This document shows, piece after piece, positions 1 through 8,382 of a stretch of 64,000 nt of DNA. The DNA is taken from contig NZ_MUNY01000049.1 in the NCBI RefSeq assembly GCF_002002735.1, positions 122,047 to 186,046 on the forward strand, given 5' to 3'. Under the pieces are notes generated by a model, which worked only from the letters and a program-made list of their open reading frames with translations, did no database searches and was not told the origin of the DNA. This stretch comes from Algoriphagus sp. A40. GTDB taxonomy: Bacteria > Bacteroidota > Bacteroidia > Cytophagales > Cyclobacteriaceae. Within the stretch, counting starts at the first letter, position 1. Each line of letters starts with the position of its first letter. A program made the translations under genes and the position numbers.

Positions 1-291
1 AAGGAACTGGAAATCCGCCTCAATTCCATTCTGGACAGTTATTGGAATTTTGAAAAATACTCCATTCCTGAGAACCACAGGCTAGTCTATAAATCCATTG
101 GAGGCACTCCTCATCTGGATCAAAACTACACGGTCTTCGGAGAGGTGATTTCGGGATTGGAAGTAGTGGATGCCATTGCAGCAGTGCAAACAAATGCCCA
201 GGATCGACCGATCAAAGAAGTGAGAATCTTGAGAATGCAAATCCTTCAAAAAAATATTGCTCACAATCCGAACAATAACATCGGCAATTGA
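1..291 (+). CDS. cyclophilin-type peptidyl-prolyl cis-trans isomerase, C-terminal part
   Basis: The window opens inside this gene: frame 1 is open from base 1 to a TGA at 289-291, giving the last 96 residues. The segment GGTPHLDQNYTVFGEVISG followed by LEVVDAIA is the typical C-terminal half of the cyclophilin barrel. Such enzymes catalyse proline cis-trans isomerisation and assist protein folding. The N-terminus, and so any signal peptide or location, lies outside the window. The extension after the barrel ends in an Asn-rich tail (AHNPNNNIGN). The family call is firm; the subtype cannot be decided. Confidence 0.85.
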   Translation, partial: KELEIRLNSILDSYWNFEKYSIPENHRLVYKSIGGTPHLDQNYTVFGEVISGLEVVDAIAAVQTNAQDRPIKEVRILRMQILQKNIAHNPNNNIGN

Positions 292-342
292 GTAACTTCC
301 AAACAGTACAATCCTAAAATCAAACTGTAAACATCCATACCA

Positions 343-459
343 ATGGCAAAGCAACCAGAAGGCAAAAAGAAAGACGATAAGTCTAAGCCTACCAAAACAC
401 TGAAAGAAAAAAGAGCTGCAAAAGCGGAAAAAAAAGACAGTAAAAAAAACCGGGATTGA
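343..459 (+). CDS. 38-residue lysine-rich small protein
   Basis: A short ORF with an ATG start encodes 38 residues, of which 15 are Lys, with many charged residues and no hydrophobic segment. It lies 51 bases after the cyclophilin gene on the same strand and is followed by a good intrinsic terminator, which fits the last gene of a transcription unit. I do not recognise a family. The composition would suit a nucleic-acid-associated or disordered protein, which is inference only. Because the reading frame is short and A-rich, a chance ORF is possible. Confidence 0.5.
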   Translation: MAKQPEGKKKDDKSKPTKTLKEKRAAKAEKKDSKKNRD

Positions 460-497
460 ACTAACCCGGAGGAATTCCAAACCAACATTTTCATACC

Positions 498-525
498 AAA
501 AGGACAGCTTATCACTGTCCTTTTT
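498..525 (+). terminator. intrinsic terminator after the lysine-rich ORF
   Basis: The sequence AAAGGACAG, a 7-base loop, then CTGTCC and a run of five T forms a clear hairpin with a T-tract. It separates the cyclophilin/small-ORF unit from the CorC-like gene. Confidence 0.8.
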
Positions 526-590
526 CATTTTCCCTTGTAGATCAATTAGCGAATCCCCTTGGGAAATCCTTATTTTTAGTCCGAAATTAC

Positions 591-1883
591 TTGGACCTAT
601 ACCTATTAAAATTGGAACTCCTCATTATTCTTTTACTGGTCCTGCTCAATGGCGTTTTTGCAATGTCCGAGCTTTCACTGGTATCCTCCCGAAAATTCAA
701 ACTTGAAAATGCCAAACGTCGCGGCAGCTCAAATGCCAAAATCGCTTTGGAGCTCTCTGAAAATCCCACCAAATTTCTTTCGACAGTTCAGATCGGGATC
801 ACTCTAATAGGGATTTTACTCGGTGTGTACTCGGGCGAAAACCTGACCACCGACTTGGCAGCCTCGATTTCAAAAGTGGAGCTTTTGGCTCCCTACTCCG
901 GTCCGATTGCCACGGGATTGATCGTGCTTTTGGTTACGTATCTCTCGATTGTATTGGGGGAACTGTTTCCCAAACGGTTGGGAATGACTTTTCCAGAACC
1001 TATAGCAATGTTTGTGGCCAAACCGATGCGCCTTCTTTCTATGGTCGCCGCACCTTTTGTTTGGTTGTTGTCTGTTTCCAATGACTTTTTGCTGACCCTA
1101 TTCGGAATCAAAAATTCAACTGAATCCAAAGTTTCTGAAGAAGAGATCAAAGCCATTATCAAGGAAAGTGCCGAGGGAGGTGAAATTATGGATATCGAGC
1201 AGGACATTGTGGAGCGGGTTTTTGAGCTGGGCGACCGCCGTATCAACACACTTTTTACCCACAGGACCGAATTGGTTTATTTCAATCTGACCGACACTTG
1301 GGAAGAAGTTCGAACCAAAATCAACGACGAAAAACATTCCGCCTATCCGGTTTGCAAGGAGGATGACCTGGACGATATCGTAGGCATGGTGATGGTCAAA
1401 GACCTTTTTGCCCCGGGATTGGAACAGGACTTTGATTTTCGAAAAGTTTCAAGGAAACCGCTTTTCATTAACGAAAATTCCTTTGCCTATCAGGTTTTGG
1501 AGCTTTTCAAAAAAGAAAAAATGCACTACGGAATCGTCATCGACGAATACGGCAGCACGATGGGGATCGTGTCGATGGATGATGTGATCGATGCCTTGGT
1601 TGGAGATGCAAGCGAATCCGATCACGAAGAATATCAAATTACCCAAAGAGACGAAACCAGCTGGCTGGTGGACGGACAGTTTGCGATCATCGATTTTGTG
1701 AAATATTTCGATCTTAATATTCTTTTGAAAACCAAAGGATTCACAACCGTCGCCGGACTAATGATCCACAAATCGGCCAGTATTCCAGAAGTCGGTGACA
1801 AAGTAATCATTGAAGATCTTCAGCTGGAAGTGGTAGACAAAGACGGGCAAAGGATTGATAAAATTATGGTGACACGGGTATAG
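591..1883 (+). CDS. CNNM/CBS/CorC_HlyC-domain membrane protein (hemolysin family)
   Basis: The protein (up to 430 residues) has an N-terminal DUF21/CNNM membrane domain (about 1-200, beginning with the typical NGVFAMSELSLVSSRK helix), a CBS-domain pair (about 215-335) and a C-terminal CorC/HlyC domain (about 345-425). The family is linked to Mg2+ or Co2+ transport and homeostasis; 'hemolysin' is a historical name. No ATG precedes the first helix, so translation probably starts at a TTG, either at 591 or at 612; the ATG at 663 would delete most of helix 1. It is followed by a convergent MATE gene. Confidence 0.88.
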   Translation: MDLYLLKLELLIILLLVLLNGVFAMSELSLVSSRKFKLENAKRRGSSNAKIALELSENPTKFLSTVQIGITLIGILLGVYSGENLTTDLAASISKVELLAPYSGPIATGLIVLLVTYLSIVLGELFPKRLGMTFPEPIAMFVAKPMRLLSMVAAPFVWLLSVSNDFLLTLFGIKNSTESKVSEEEIKAIIKESAEGGEIMDIEQDIVERVFELGDRRINTLFTHRTELVYFNLTDTWEEVRTKINDEKHSAYPVCKEDDLDDIVGMVMVKDLFAPGLEQDFDFRKVSRKPLFINENSFAYQVLELFKKEKMHYGIVIDEYGSTMGIVSMDDVIDALVGDASESDHEEYQITQRDETSWLVDGQFAIIDFVKYFDLNILLKTKGFTTVAGLMIHKSASIPEVGDKVIIEDLQLEVVDKDGQRIDKIMVTRV

Positions 1884-1889
1884 GAAAGG

Positions 1890-1920
1890 AGATTTGAAAT
1901 TTGAGATTCGAGATTTGACT
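1890..1920. repeat. degenerate short-word repeat (GAGATTTGA-like)
   Basis: Directly after a stop codon the words GAGATTTGA, AATTTGAGA and TTCGAGATTTGA follow one another as an imperfect tandem. It is one of several similar word-like stretches in intergenic tails of this window. Confidence 0.5.
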
Positions 1921-1980
1921 ATTGTCCTTCGGAGCTGAATGCTAGAATTGTCAAATTTTCCGGTTCCCAATATGCCAGAC

Positions 1981-2012
1981 CTCGTAAACCGTAAATCCAA
2001 AATCGTAAATCC
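1981..2012. repeat. degenerate short-word repeat (CGTAAATCC-like)
   Basis: Three imperfect copies of the word CGTAAA(T/C)C(C) stand just before the 3' end of the MATE gene. Same class as the stretch at 1890. Confidence 0.5.
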
Positions 2013-3392
2013 CTACACCTGCATCGTCTTCCATCTTCCCTTTCGGAAGAAATAAAGAGAAACCAAAGCGTGGAAGGAGTGACAAATCGCAATGGCTATA
2101 AAAATCCCCAGGTATTTCATCCCCATCGGAAAGGCAAGAAAATAGGCCAGTGGAACTTCCATACATAGCAGGACTCCGATATTGATCCAAGCCGGAGTTC
2201 GCGTATCCCCTGCCCCATTGAATGCCTGAGTGAGCACCATCCCTATCGCAAAAAAGACATAGCCCAGCACAATCACCCAAAGTCCCTGAGCGGCCACGTC
2301 CCTTACCTCGGGAATATCCGTGAAGAATCCTGCCAATTGCTGATTGAAAAGCAGGTATATCCCCGTCACCGAGGCCATGAAAATCACATTGTAGCGGGCA
2401 GTCAGCCAAACTGCCTTTTCGGCCCGGCCGACTTCCTTGGCTCCAAGATTTTGACCCACCAAAGTTGCTGCTGCACCGGAAAGACCCCAAGCAGGCAAAA
2501 TCGTGAAAATCAGCACCCGAAAAGCAATGGTATATCCTGCCAAAGCCGCTGATCCAAACTCGGCATTCATTCGGGTCAAAGCAACCCAAGAAATGGAATC
2601 GATCAGAAACTGCCCCATTCCACCTAAAGAAAGGTCAATGATTTTTCGGATCGTTTCCCATTTGACATGCAGGTTTTTGCGGAGAATCTTCAGTTTGTGC
2701 TTGCCATTGATCAAGTGATAAAACTGATAAACTACGCCCATACTTCTGCCAAAGGTAGTTGCAATGGCAGCTCCATCTAGTCCATATCCATCCCAGCTTC
2801 CAATTCCAAAAATCAAAATCGGATCAAGAACTATATTCAGACCATTGGCGATCCAAAGCGACCGCATGGCGTGGTGGGCCTGTCCCGCTCCGCGAAAAGC
2901 TCCATTGATCAGAAAAAGCAACATAATTGCCGTATTTCCGGCAAAAACTATCTTCGCGTAATTGGTGCCTGACTGGATCACTGCTTCCTCTGCACCCATC
3001 AAGCGGAGCAAATCGTCTGCAAAAATCCATCCTCCTACTCCGAGAAAAATGGAAACCACTCCGCCTACAATTAGAAGTTGAAATGTTGCAGTTCCTGCTT
3101 CCTCGTATTCTTTTTCACCAAATCTTCTGGAAATCAAAGCCGTGGCGGCCATACTGATTCCAAAACCGATCGCATAGGTCAATACAATCACGGACTCCGT
3201 TAGACCCACTGTTGCGATGGCAAATTCCCCAAGTTTGGCCACAAAGAAAATATCCACCACCGCAAAGGCCGACTCCATCATCATCTCCAGGATCATGGGA
3301 ATTGCCAGTACGAAAATGGCTGTCTTTAATGGAAGGCTGGTGAAATCCTGTTCTTTTCCGAGAATTGCGTCTTTGATGAGTTGCCAGGTCAT
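2013..3392 (-). CDS. MATE-family multidrug/Na+ efflux transporter
   Basis: This 459-residue protein is almost entirely hydrophobic and has the length and two-fold pseudo-repeat of MATE exporters (12 helices expected). The N-terminus carries the family pattern of a short amphipathic lead, then LKTAIFVLAIPMILEMMMES and the 'FFVAKLG' segment; the second half begins near LSLGGMGQFLIDS. MATE proteins expel cationic drugs and metabolites in exchange for Na+ or H+. The ATG at 3392 gives the expected N-terminus. It stands alone, convergent with the CorC-like gene, and its substrate cannot be read from the sequence. Confidence 0.9.
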   Translation of the reverse strand: MTWQLIKDAILGKEQDFTSLPLKTAIFVLAIPMILEMMMESAFAVVDIFFVAKLGEFAIATVGLTESVIVLTYAIGFGISMAATALISRRFGEKEYEEAGTATFQLLIVGGVVSIFLGVGGWIFADDLLRLMGAEEAVIQSGTNYAKIVFAGNTAIMLLFLINGAFRGAGQAHHAMRSLWIANGLNIVLDPILIFGIGSWDGYGLDGAAIATTFGRSMGVVYQFYHLINGKHKLKILRKNLHVKWETIRKIIDLSLGGMGQFLIDSISWVALTRMNAEFGSAALAGYTIAFRVLIFTILPAWGLSGAAATLVGQNLGAKEVGRAEKAVWLTARYNVIFMASVTGIYLLFNQQLAGFFTDIPEVRDVAAQGLWVIVLGYVFFAIGMVLTQAFNGAGDTRTPAWINIGVLLCMEVPLAYFLAFPMGMKYLGIFIAIAICHSFHALVSLYFFRKGRWKTMQV

Positions 3393-3397
3393 GGAGA

Positions 3398-3437
3398 ATT
3401 GAAAAATTTGAAAATTGGAAGATTGGAAGATTTTAGG
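3398..3437. repeat. degenerate short-word repeat (ATTGGAAGATT-like)
   Basis: In the upstream region of the MATE gene the words TTGAAAAATT, TTGAAAATTGGAAG and ATTGGAAGATT follow one another. Same class as the other word-like stretches of the window. Confidence 0.45.
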
Positions 3438-3494
3438 TTCGGAAAATCCTCAAAGAGGATTGCTGGCGATTAAATCATTGCTGCAAAAAAACAA

Positions 3495-3518
3495 AAAAAC
3501 CGCGAATCGGCGGTTTTT
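3495..3518 (-). terminator. intrinsic terminator after the acyl-CoA ligase gene
   Basis: AAAACCGC, a 6-base loop and GCGGTTTT form a hairpin; read on the minus strand it ends in a long T run. It lies about 30 bases after the stop of the ligase gene. Confidence 0.8.
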
Positions 3519-3549
3519 AATATGTTATGGTTTTTAATTCTTACTTTCA

Positions 3550-5241
3550 TTAACCTGCTGAAGCACCGATTTTATCGATATGCGCTTCCTTGATCTTCCT
3601 TCGGAGGATTTTACCCACATTGGATTTTGGAAGTTCCTCTGTGAAAAAAACTTCTTTGGGCACTTTATAGTTGGTCAGTGATTCTTTGCAATGCTGGATT
3701 ACTTTTTCAGAAGTCAGATTTCCTTCTTTTTTGACCACATAGGCGACCACTTTTTCGGTGGATTTGACATCCGGCATGCCGATCACACCAACTTCAATCA
3801 CTCCCGGACAGGAAGCGATCACGTCCTCCACTTCATTTGGATAAACATTGAAGCCGGATACCAGGATCATTTCCTTCTTTCGGTCAACGATTTTCACAAA
3901 TCCATCTTCATCCATTACTCCAATGTCTCCGGATTTAAACCAGTCTCCATGCATCACATTGGCGGTTTCTTCCGGCCTATTCCAATATCCCTTCATCACC
4001 TGTGGACCTTTGATCAGGATTTCGCCACGCTCACCAATCGGAACCGGATTTCCTGCATCATCGGCGATCATGAATTCCGTATTGGGTAGCGGAAGCCCAA
4101 TGGTTCCAATTCTTTCTGTTCCGTCAATTGGATTGCAGGATGCCACCGGCGATGTCTCAGTGAGTCCATATCCTTCTGCCAAAGGAACTCCGGTCACCGC
4201 TTTCCACTTCTCAGCAGTTGCTTTTTGCACCGCCATACCGCCACCTACAGCTATTTTCAAACCTGAAAAATCAAGGCCTTTGAATGCTTCCTGATTGAGC
4301 AATCCATTGAAAAGTGTATTCACTCCGGTCATTACCGTAAATTTCTTTTTGGCTAAATCCCCGATAAAAGCCTTCATGTCCCGAGGATTGGTAATCAGTA
4401 CATTATGAGCACCAATCTTTAGCATGGCTAGACAATTAACTGTCAGAGCAAATATGTGATACAGTGGCAAAGCCGTGATCACAATCTCCTCTCTTTCCCT
4501 GAGTTTGGGCTTCATCCAGGCCGAAATCTGCTGCATGTTTGCCACAATATTACCGTGGGTCAATTCTGCTCCTTTGGATACACCGGTGGTTCCTCCAGTG
4601 TATTGGAGAAAAGCAGGCTCTGCCAAACTGAGCTTTGTCGGTTTGAAGGTGAATTCTTTTCCTTTTGAAAGAACCGATTTAAATGAAACAGATCCGGGAA
4701 GGGAAAAAGGGGGTACCATTTTTTTCACGTGCTTCACTACCACATTGACAATGAATCCTTTCAACCCACCCAACAAATCTCCCAGTTCCGTCACGATGAT
4801 ATGTTTTGCCTGAATTTCATTTCTGATTTTTTCCAGGTGGGAGGCAAAGTTTTCAACGATTACCACCACATCCGCACCGGAATCATTGAACTGATGCTTC
4901 ATCTCTGCCGGAGTATAAAGCGGATTGGTATTGACCACCACCATTCCAGCACGTAAAGCCCCAAACATGGCAACCGGATATTGCAGGATGTTTGGCATTT
5001 GGATGGCTACCCTCGATCCCTTTTCCAATTTCAATACCTGAGTAAGGTAGTTTGCAAATTGGGCGCTGAGCTTATCCAATTCTGAATAGCTCATCGTCTT
5101 TCCCATACACTCAAAAGCCACAGCTGATCCAAACTTCCTGACGCTTTCATCAAAAAGATCTACAATGCTTGAATAAGCCTCATAGTTTACCTCTTTATCT
5201 ACAGAGGCCGGATAGTACTTGTGCCATGGAAAACTGGTCAT
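3550..5241 (-). CDS. fadD: long-chain fatty acid--CoA ligase (FadD-like)
   Basis: The protein is an AMP-forming acyl-CoA synthetase of about 563 residues. It shows the P-loop-like A3 motif YTGGTTGVSKGAEL, the motif EGYGLTETSP, the SGDIG and DRKKEMI motifs and the C-terminal lysine motif NVGKILRRK. These enzymes activate free fatty acids to acyl-CoA with ATP at the inner membrane. The ATG at 5241 (MTSFPWHKYYP) matches the usual start of homologues; an upstream in-frame TTG at 5277 would add 12 residues. The acyl-CoA dehydrogenase gene lies 74 bases upstream on the same strand, which suggests a fatty acid degradation unit. Confidence 0.9.
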   Translation of the reverse strand: MTSFPWHKYYPASVDKEVNYEAYSSIVDLFDESVRKFGSAVAFECMGKTMSYSELDKLSAQFANYLTQVLKLEKGSRVAIQMPNILQYPVAMFGALRAGMVVVNTNPLYTPAEMKHQFNDSGADVVVIVENFASHLEKIRNEIQAKHIIVTELGDLLGGLKGFIVNVVVKHVKKMVPPFSLPGSVSFKSVLSKGKEFTFKPTKLSLAEPAFLQYTGGTTGVSKGAELTHGNIVANMQQISAWMKPKLREREEIVITALPLYHIFALTVNCLAMLKIGAHNVLITNPRDMKAFIGDLAKKKFTVMTGVNTLFNGLLNQEAFKGLDFSGLKIAVGGGMAVQKATAEKWKAVTGVPLAEGYGLTETSPVASCNPIDGTERIGTIGLPLPNTEFMIADDAGNPVPIGERGEILIKGPQVMKGYWNRPEETANVMHGDWFKSGDIGVMDEDGFVKIVDRKKEMILVSGFNVYPNEVEDVIASCPGVIEVGVIGMPDVKSTEKVVAYVVKKEGNLTSEKVIQHCKESLTNYKVPKEVFFTEELPKSNVGKILRRKIKEAHIDKIGASAG

Positions 5242-5315
5242 ATCGGTGGTATTTTGGGTGATTTTTGCAAGTCCCAATTACTTAAAATTATTGGGCTTCG
5301 CCAAAGAAATTATCC

Positions 5316-6473
5316 CTACTTCAAAATTTTTCGGGCGATCAGTTCTTTCATGATTTCATTGGTTCCGGCATAGATACGCTGGACCCGTGCATCGGCCCAA
5401 GCTCTGGCTACTCCGTATTCCCACATGTACCCATATCCTCCGTGTAGCTGGACACATTCGTCGGCGACTTTGCACTGCAATTCGGTCATGTTATATTTTG
5501 CTGCTGAGGCCATAGCCGAGTCAAGCTTTCCTTCATTGTGAAGCAATACCAGATAATCGCAGTAAATCCTCCCTTGCTCCAGCGCAGCTGTCATTTCTGC
5601 CAGTTTAAACCGGGTGTTTTGAAACTCTGAAATGCTTTTTCCGAATGCTTTCCTTTCTTTGACATAGCTGATAGTAGCCTGAAGCATGTATTCTCCCAAT
5701 GCCACAGCGGCCAAAGCCACCACCAGGCGTTCCTGTGCCAGCTCGGTCATCAGGTAATTGAACCCGTCCCCTATTTTACCCAGGAGGTTTTCCTTGGGCA
5801 CCTTTACGTCTTCGAAAAACAATTCGCAGGTATCCTGGGCATGCAGTCCAACTTTTTCAAAAGGCACACCCTTGGTAAAACCTGCCATATCTTTGTCCAG
5901 AATCAACAGACTGATTCCTTTGGCTCCTTTTCCTGGATCTGTTTTTACAGCTACTACCACCACATCACACAAAAAACCATTGGTAATGAAGGTTTTGGAA
6001 CCATTGACCAAAAAGTGATCTCCCCGGTCTTCAGCGGTGGCTCTCATTCCCTGCAAGTCGGAACCAGCTCCCGGTTCGGTCATGGCTATGGCCCCGATAT
6101 ATTCCCCGGAAATCATTTGAGGTACATATTTCTTTTTGGCAGCTTCTGTAGCATAATGCAAAATGTACGGCAATACAATGTCTGAATGCAATGGAAATCC
6201 AACCGCAGGAGCAGAGCATCCACTCAAGCCAAGCTCTTCAATCAAAATCGCATTATATCTGAAATCTGTGATGCTCAATCCACCAAGGCTTTCGGGAGCT
6301 TGGATTCCCAAAAATCCGTTCTCTCCGAGCTTTAGCCAAACTTCACGGGAAACCATCTTTTGTTTTTCCCATTCAGCATTTTTGGGGGTAATTTCTTTGG
6401 AGATAAAATCTCTGACGCTCTGTCTGAAAAGCTCGTGGTCTTCATTGAAAAGTGATCTGTAAAGTCCGAACAT
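5316..6473 (-). CDS. acyl-CoA dehydrogenase, long-chain type
   Basis: The 385-residue protein has the acyl-CoA dehydrogenase pattern: N-terminal helices, MTEPGAGSDLQGM in the middle beta domain, and a C-terminal helical domain ending LHGGYGYMWEYG and RIYAGTNEIM. The position used as catalytic Glu in medium-chain enzymes is Ala here (YAGT), while the helix motif ELAQERL supplies the alternative Glu, as in LCAD and isovaleryl-CoA dehydrogenases. It should oxidise acyl-CoA to enoyl-CoA with FAD. I prefer the ATG at 6473; a TTG at 6500 is in frame. It is the promoter-proximal partner of the ligase gene. Confidence 0.9.
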   Translation of the reverse strand: MFGLYRSLFNEDHELFRQSVRDFISKEITPKNAEWEKQKMVSREVWLKLGENGFLGIQAPESLGGLSITDFRYNAILIEELGLSGCSAPAVGFPLHSDIVLPYILHYATEAAKKKYVPQMISGEYIGAIAMTEPGAGSDLQGMRATAEDRGDHFLVNGSKTFITNGFLCDVVVVAVKTDPGKGAKGISLLILDKDMAGFTKGVPFEKVGLHAQDTCELFFEDVKVPKENLLGKIGDGFNYLMTELAQERLVVALAAVALGEYMLQATISYVKERKAFGKSISEFQNTRFKLAEMTAALEQGRIYCDYLVLLHNEGKLDSAMASAAKYNMTELQCKVADECVQLHGGYGYMWEYGVARAWADARVQRIYAGTNEIMKELIARKILK

Positions 6474-6599
6474 ATTTGGGTTTAGTTTTGCCTTGATCAA
6501 AATTAGGGAATTTGGGCCCTAAATAACAGGAATTCAAAAGGCTTGATAATCATGCAAAAAAGTTGGGGATTAAAGAGGAACCTTAGGCCTGAAAAAAGC

Positions 6600-6635
6600 A
6601 AAAGCTCCGGACCTTTCGATCCGAAGCTTTTCTAC
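6600..6635 (-). terminator. intrinsic terminator after the 196-residue secreted protein gene
   Basis: AAAGCTCCGGA and TCCGAAGCTTT pair with one mismatch around an 8-base loop. On the minus strand the stem is followed by a T-rich tract. It ends the gene at 6652-7242. Confidence 0.75.
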
Positions 6636-6651
6636 AACAGGCTGGCTTTAA

Positions 6652-7242
6652 TTATTCAAAATGAATGGTTTTGCTCCGGCCTTTTGAATCTGTTACATAA
6701 AGATAAACATCTTCCGGTGAAACACCTTTCAATCTGTAATTTTTACGGAAACCTTCAGGTTCTCCAATTTCTTCCTGATGGATCAGTTTGTTGGTATCCG
6801 CATAACGAATTTCAACCTCAACTCCCGGTTCATCAAGGCCAATTACAGCCAGATTTACGGTTTCATCATCGATTATTCTGCCATAGGCCATCAGTGGAAG
6901 TTCTTCGGCAGGAATCGGTTGGTCAAAAGTAGCCACCGTGTAGACCACCTGCTCTTCTTCGGTGGTGATTCTTACCTTGAACTCTCCGGTAGGCAGGTCT
7001 TTCAGGTTATAAGGGATTATCATATCTCCCTCTCCGACATTTACTTTTCTTTGGTGAAGTTTTCTTCCCGTATTGTCAAAGAGTGCGATTTTTGCTTCTC
7101 CAACCCCTCCTTTGAGAAGTACGTTTACTTTTTTGAATTTTGCCTTTACGTTAGAAAGTGCCATTAAATCGTCGGCTGCGTTTGCTGCAAGGCTGCTAAA
7201 AGATAAGGCGCCTGCAAGTGCGATTGTGAATAAGGTTTTCAT
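6652..7242 (-). CDS. secreted protein of unknown function, beta-rich
   Basis: The 196-residue product starts with a signal peptide (MKTLFTIALAGALSFSSLAANA, cleavage expected after the ANA). The mature part has alternating beta-strand patterns and phrases such as IALFDNTGRKLHQRKV and DLPTGEFKVRIT. These resemble the carboxy-terminal sandwich domains that decorate Bacteroidota secreted proteins, but I cannot assign a family. It has its own terminator and a long upstream region, so it looks monocistronic. No cysteines or catalytic motifs are visible. A structural or chaperone-like envelope role is possible but unproven. Confidence 0.75.
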   Translation of the reverse strand: MKTLFTIALAGALSFSSLAANAADDLMALSNVKAKFKKVNVLLKGGVGEAKIALFDNTGRKLHQRKVNVGEGDMIIPYNLKDLPTGEFKVRITTEEEQVVYTVATFDQPIPAEELPLMAYGRIIDDETVNLAVIGLDEPGVEVEIRYADTNKLIHQEEIGEPEGFRKNYRLKGVSPEDVYLYVTDSKGRSKTIHFE

Positions 7243-7555
7243 AAATGTGTTGGTTTAGTGTTATGCTTCTCCTTATGCGAAGCGCATACCAACCCATTTT
7301 GGCACGCACAAATCCTCACCCTTTTGCCAAACCGATTTAAATTTAATTAAGCTTTCTGACCAAAGATCGTTTGGTTTAGGTCATGATTTGGTAATCTGAC
7401 TCCGATCGATTTTGGGATTTTTGCGCTCGACTGTTACAAGAGCGGACAGATTTTGCAGAAACTGCAAAAAATGAAGGTTACACTGTATTGTGGAATGTTA
7501 AGGAAATTTAATTTTCAAAAAAATCCATCCTGTTAGATTTAAATCGATTGCGAAA
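7243..7555. other. intergenic region with two small inverted repeats
   Basis: This is the upstream region of the 196-residue secreted protein, about 310 bases with no ORF I believe. It contains a hairpin TATGCG-AAG-CGCATA at 7274-7288, in the expected leader, and an inverted repeat TTTTGCAG-AAA-CTGCAAAA at 7451-7469. The second has its T run before and A run after the stem, so it is not a terminator on the plus strand and might be a regulator site. No riboswitch fold was recognised. Confidence 0.4.
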
Positions 7556-7585
7556 AAAAACCTGTACGGTTGCGTACAGGTTTTG
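7556..7585 (-). terminator. intrinsic terminator after the outer-membrane protein gene
   Basis: CCTGTACG, a GTTG tetraloop and CGTACAGG form a perfect 8-bp stem. On the minus strand it is followed by eight T. It ends the gene at 7622-8182. Confidence 0.85.
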
Positions 7586-7621
7586 TCCACTGGGACACAC
7601 TATTATTGACAAAGATCAAAC

Positions 7622-8182
7622 TCAAAAAGCGTATCCAAACCCAACTCCAGCGTACAAAGGCCAAAATCCGTTATTGTTGAAGATTGGAGTGAGATTGACC
7701 CTCCACGTAAATCCACCGTCAACCGGCACTCTCCTGTATCCAAAGTTCATCGTACCCATCAAACTTGGCGATCCGTCTACAGGAAGAATGAACGCATAGT
7801 CACTTTCACCATAGGAAGTACAGATATAGGTACCATTCTGATCATAATATCCGCTTTCACAGTAGCTATAGGAATCTTCGTCAAAAGCGAAGAAGGTCAA
7901 GCCAAATCCCATTTCAAAGTAGTGCGGACCTTTGCCATAGAGTTTGTTGACCATCACTGGCAGGGAGAAGAAGGAATCATTTTCAGTGGCATATCCTCCT
8001 GCCCCGACCCGCATTCCCCAAGAGTTCATCCGCTCTTTGTCAAATCGAAAATCATAATTGAAGCTGTACGGTAGTCCTGCTCCACCCAATTCCAGATAAA
8101 CGGATCTTGTGGGAAAGGTGTCCTGAGCTTGAACTGAGATGGCTCCAAATAGGAACGCGATGAGGGCTAGTGTTTTTTTCAT
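7622..8182 (-). CDS. small outer-membrane beta-barrel-like protein
   Basis: The 186-residue protein has a signal peptide (MKKTLALIAFLFGAISVQAQ) and alternating aromatic strands (VYLELGGAGLPYSFNYDFRF, YFEMGFGLTFFAF) and ends with an aromatic residue, GVGFGYAF, as outer-membrane barrels do. About eight strands would fit the length. Two cysteines (CESGYYDQNGTYIC) in one loop could form a disulfide. It is monocistronic with its own terminator. Its role is unknown. Confidence 0.75.
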   Translation of the reverse strand: MKKTLALIAFLFGAISVQAQDTFPTRSVYLELGGAGLPYSFNYDFRFDKERMNSWGMRVGAGGYATENDSFFSLPVMVNKLYGKGPHYFEMGFGLTFFAFDEDSYSYCESGYYDQNGTYICTSYGESDYAFILPVDGSPSLMGTMNFGYRRVPVDGGFTWRVNLTPIFNNNGFWPLYAGVGFGYAF

Positions 8183-8288
8183 GGTTTGCTAAAAGTGAAA
8201 CTATTATAGAAACGGCAAATGCCTATCGTTTGCTACTGTTCACCGGTGATATTGTATTTCGGAGTTTCCCTACCTGCGACTTTCAGAT

Positions 8289-8321
8289 TTGGTTTTTCGT
8301 TGAAGAAAAACTCTATTTTTG
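8289..8321 (+). promoter_or_regulatory. Bacteroidota-type promoter for the alpha/beta hydrolase gene
   Basis: A -33 TTG (8289-8291) and a -7 TATTTTTG (8314-8321) matching TAnnTTTG are separated by 22 bases. The predicted leader of about 55 bases contains a 16-codon ORF (8327-8377) that ends five bases before the hydrolase ATG. Confidence 0.6.
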
Positions 8322-8382
8322 ATAAAATGAACCCAAAAGTATTTGATTCCATTTCGCCTTTTCTCAAAACCAACTGATTTTT

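Noticed and set aside
591..1883. A cytolytic hemolysin or virulence factor
   Set aside because: The CNNM/CBS/CorC architecture is that of ion homeostasis proteins; the name is historical.
7451..7469. Inverted repeat TTTTGCAG-AAA-CTGCAAAA read as a terminator
   Set aside because: The T run is before and the A run after the stem, the reverse of an intrinsic terminator, and no gene ends there.
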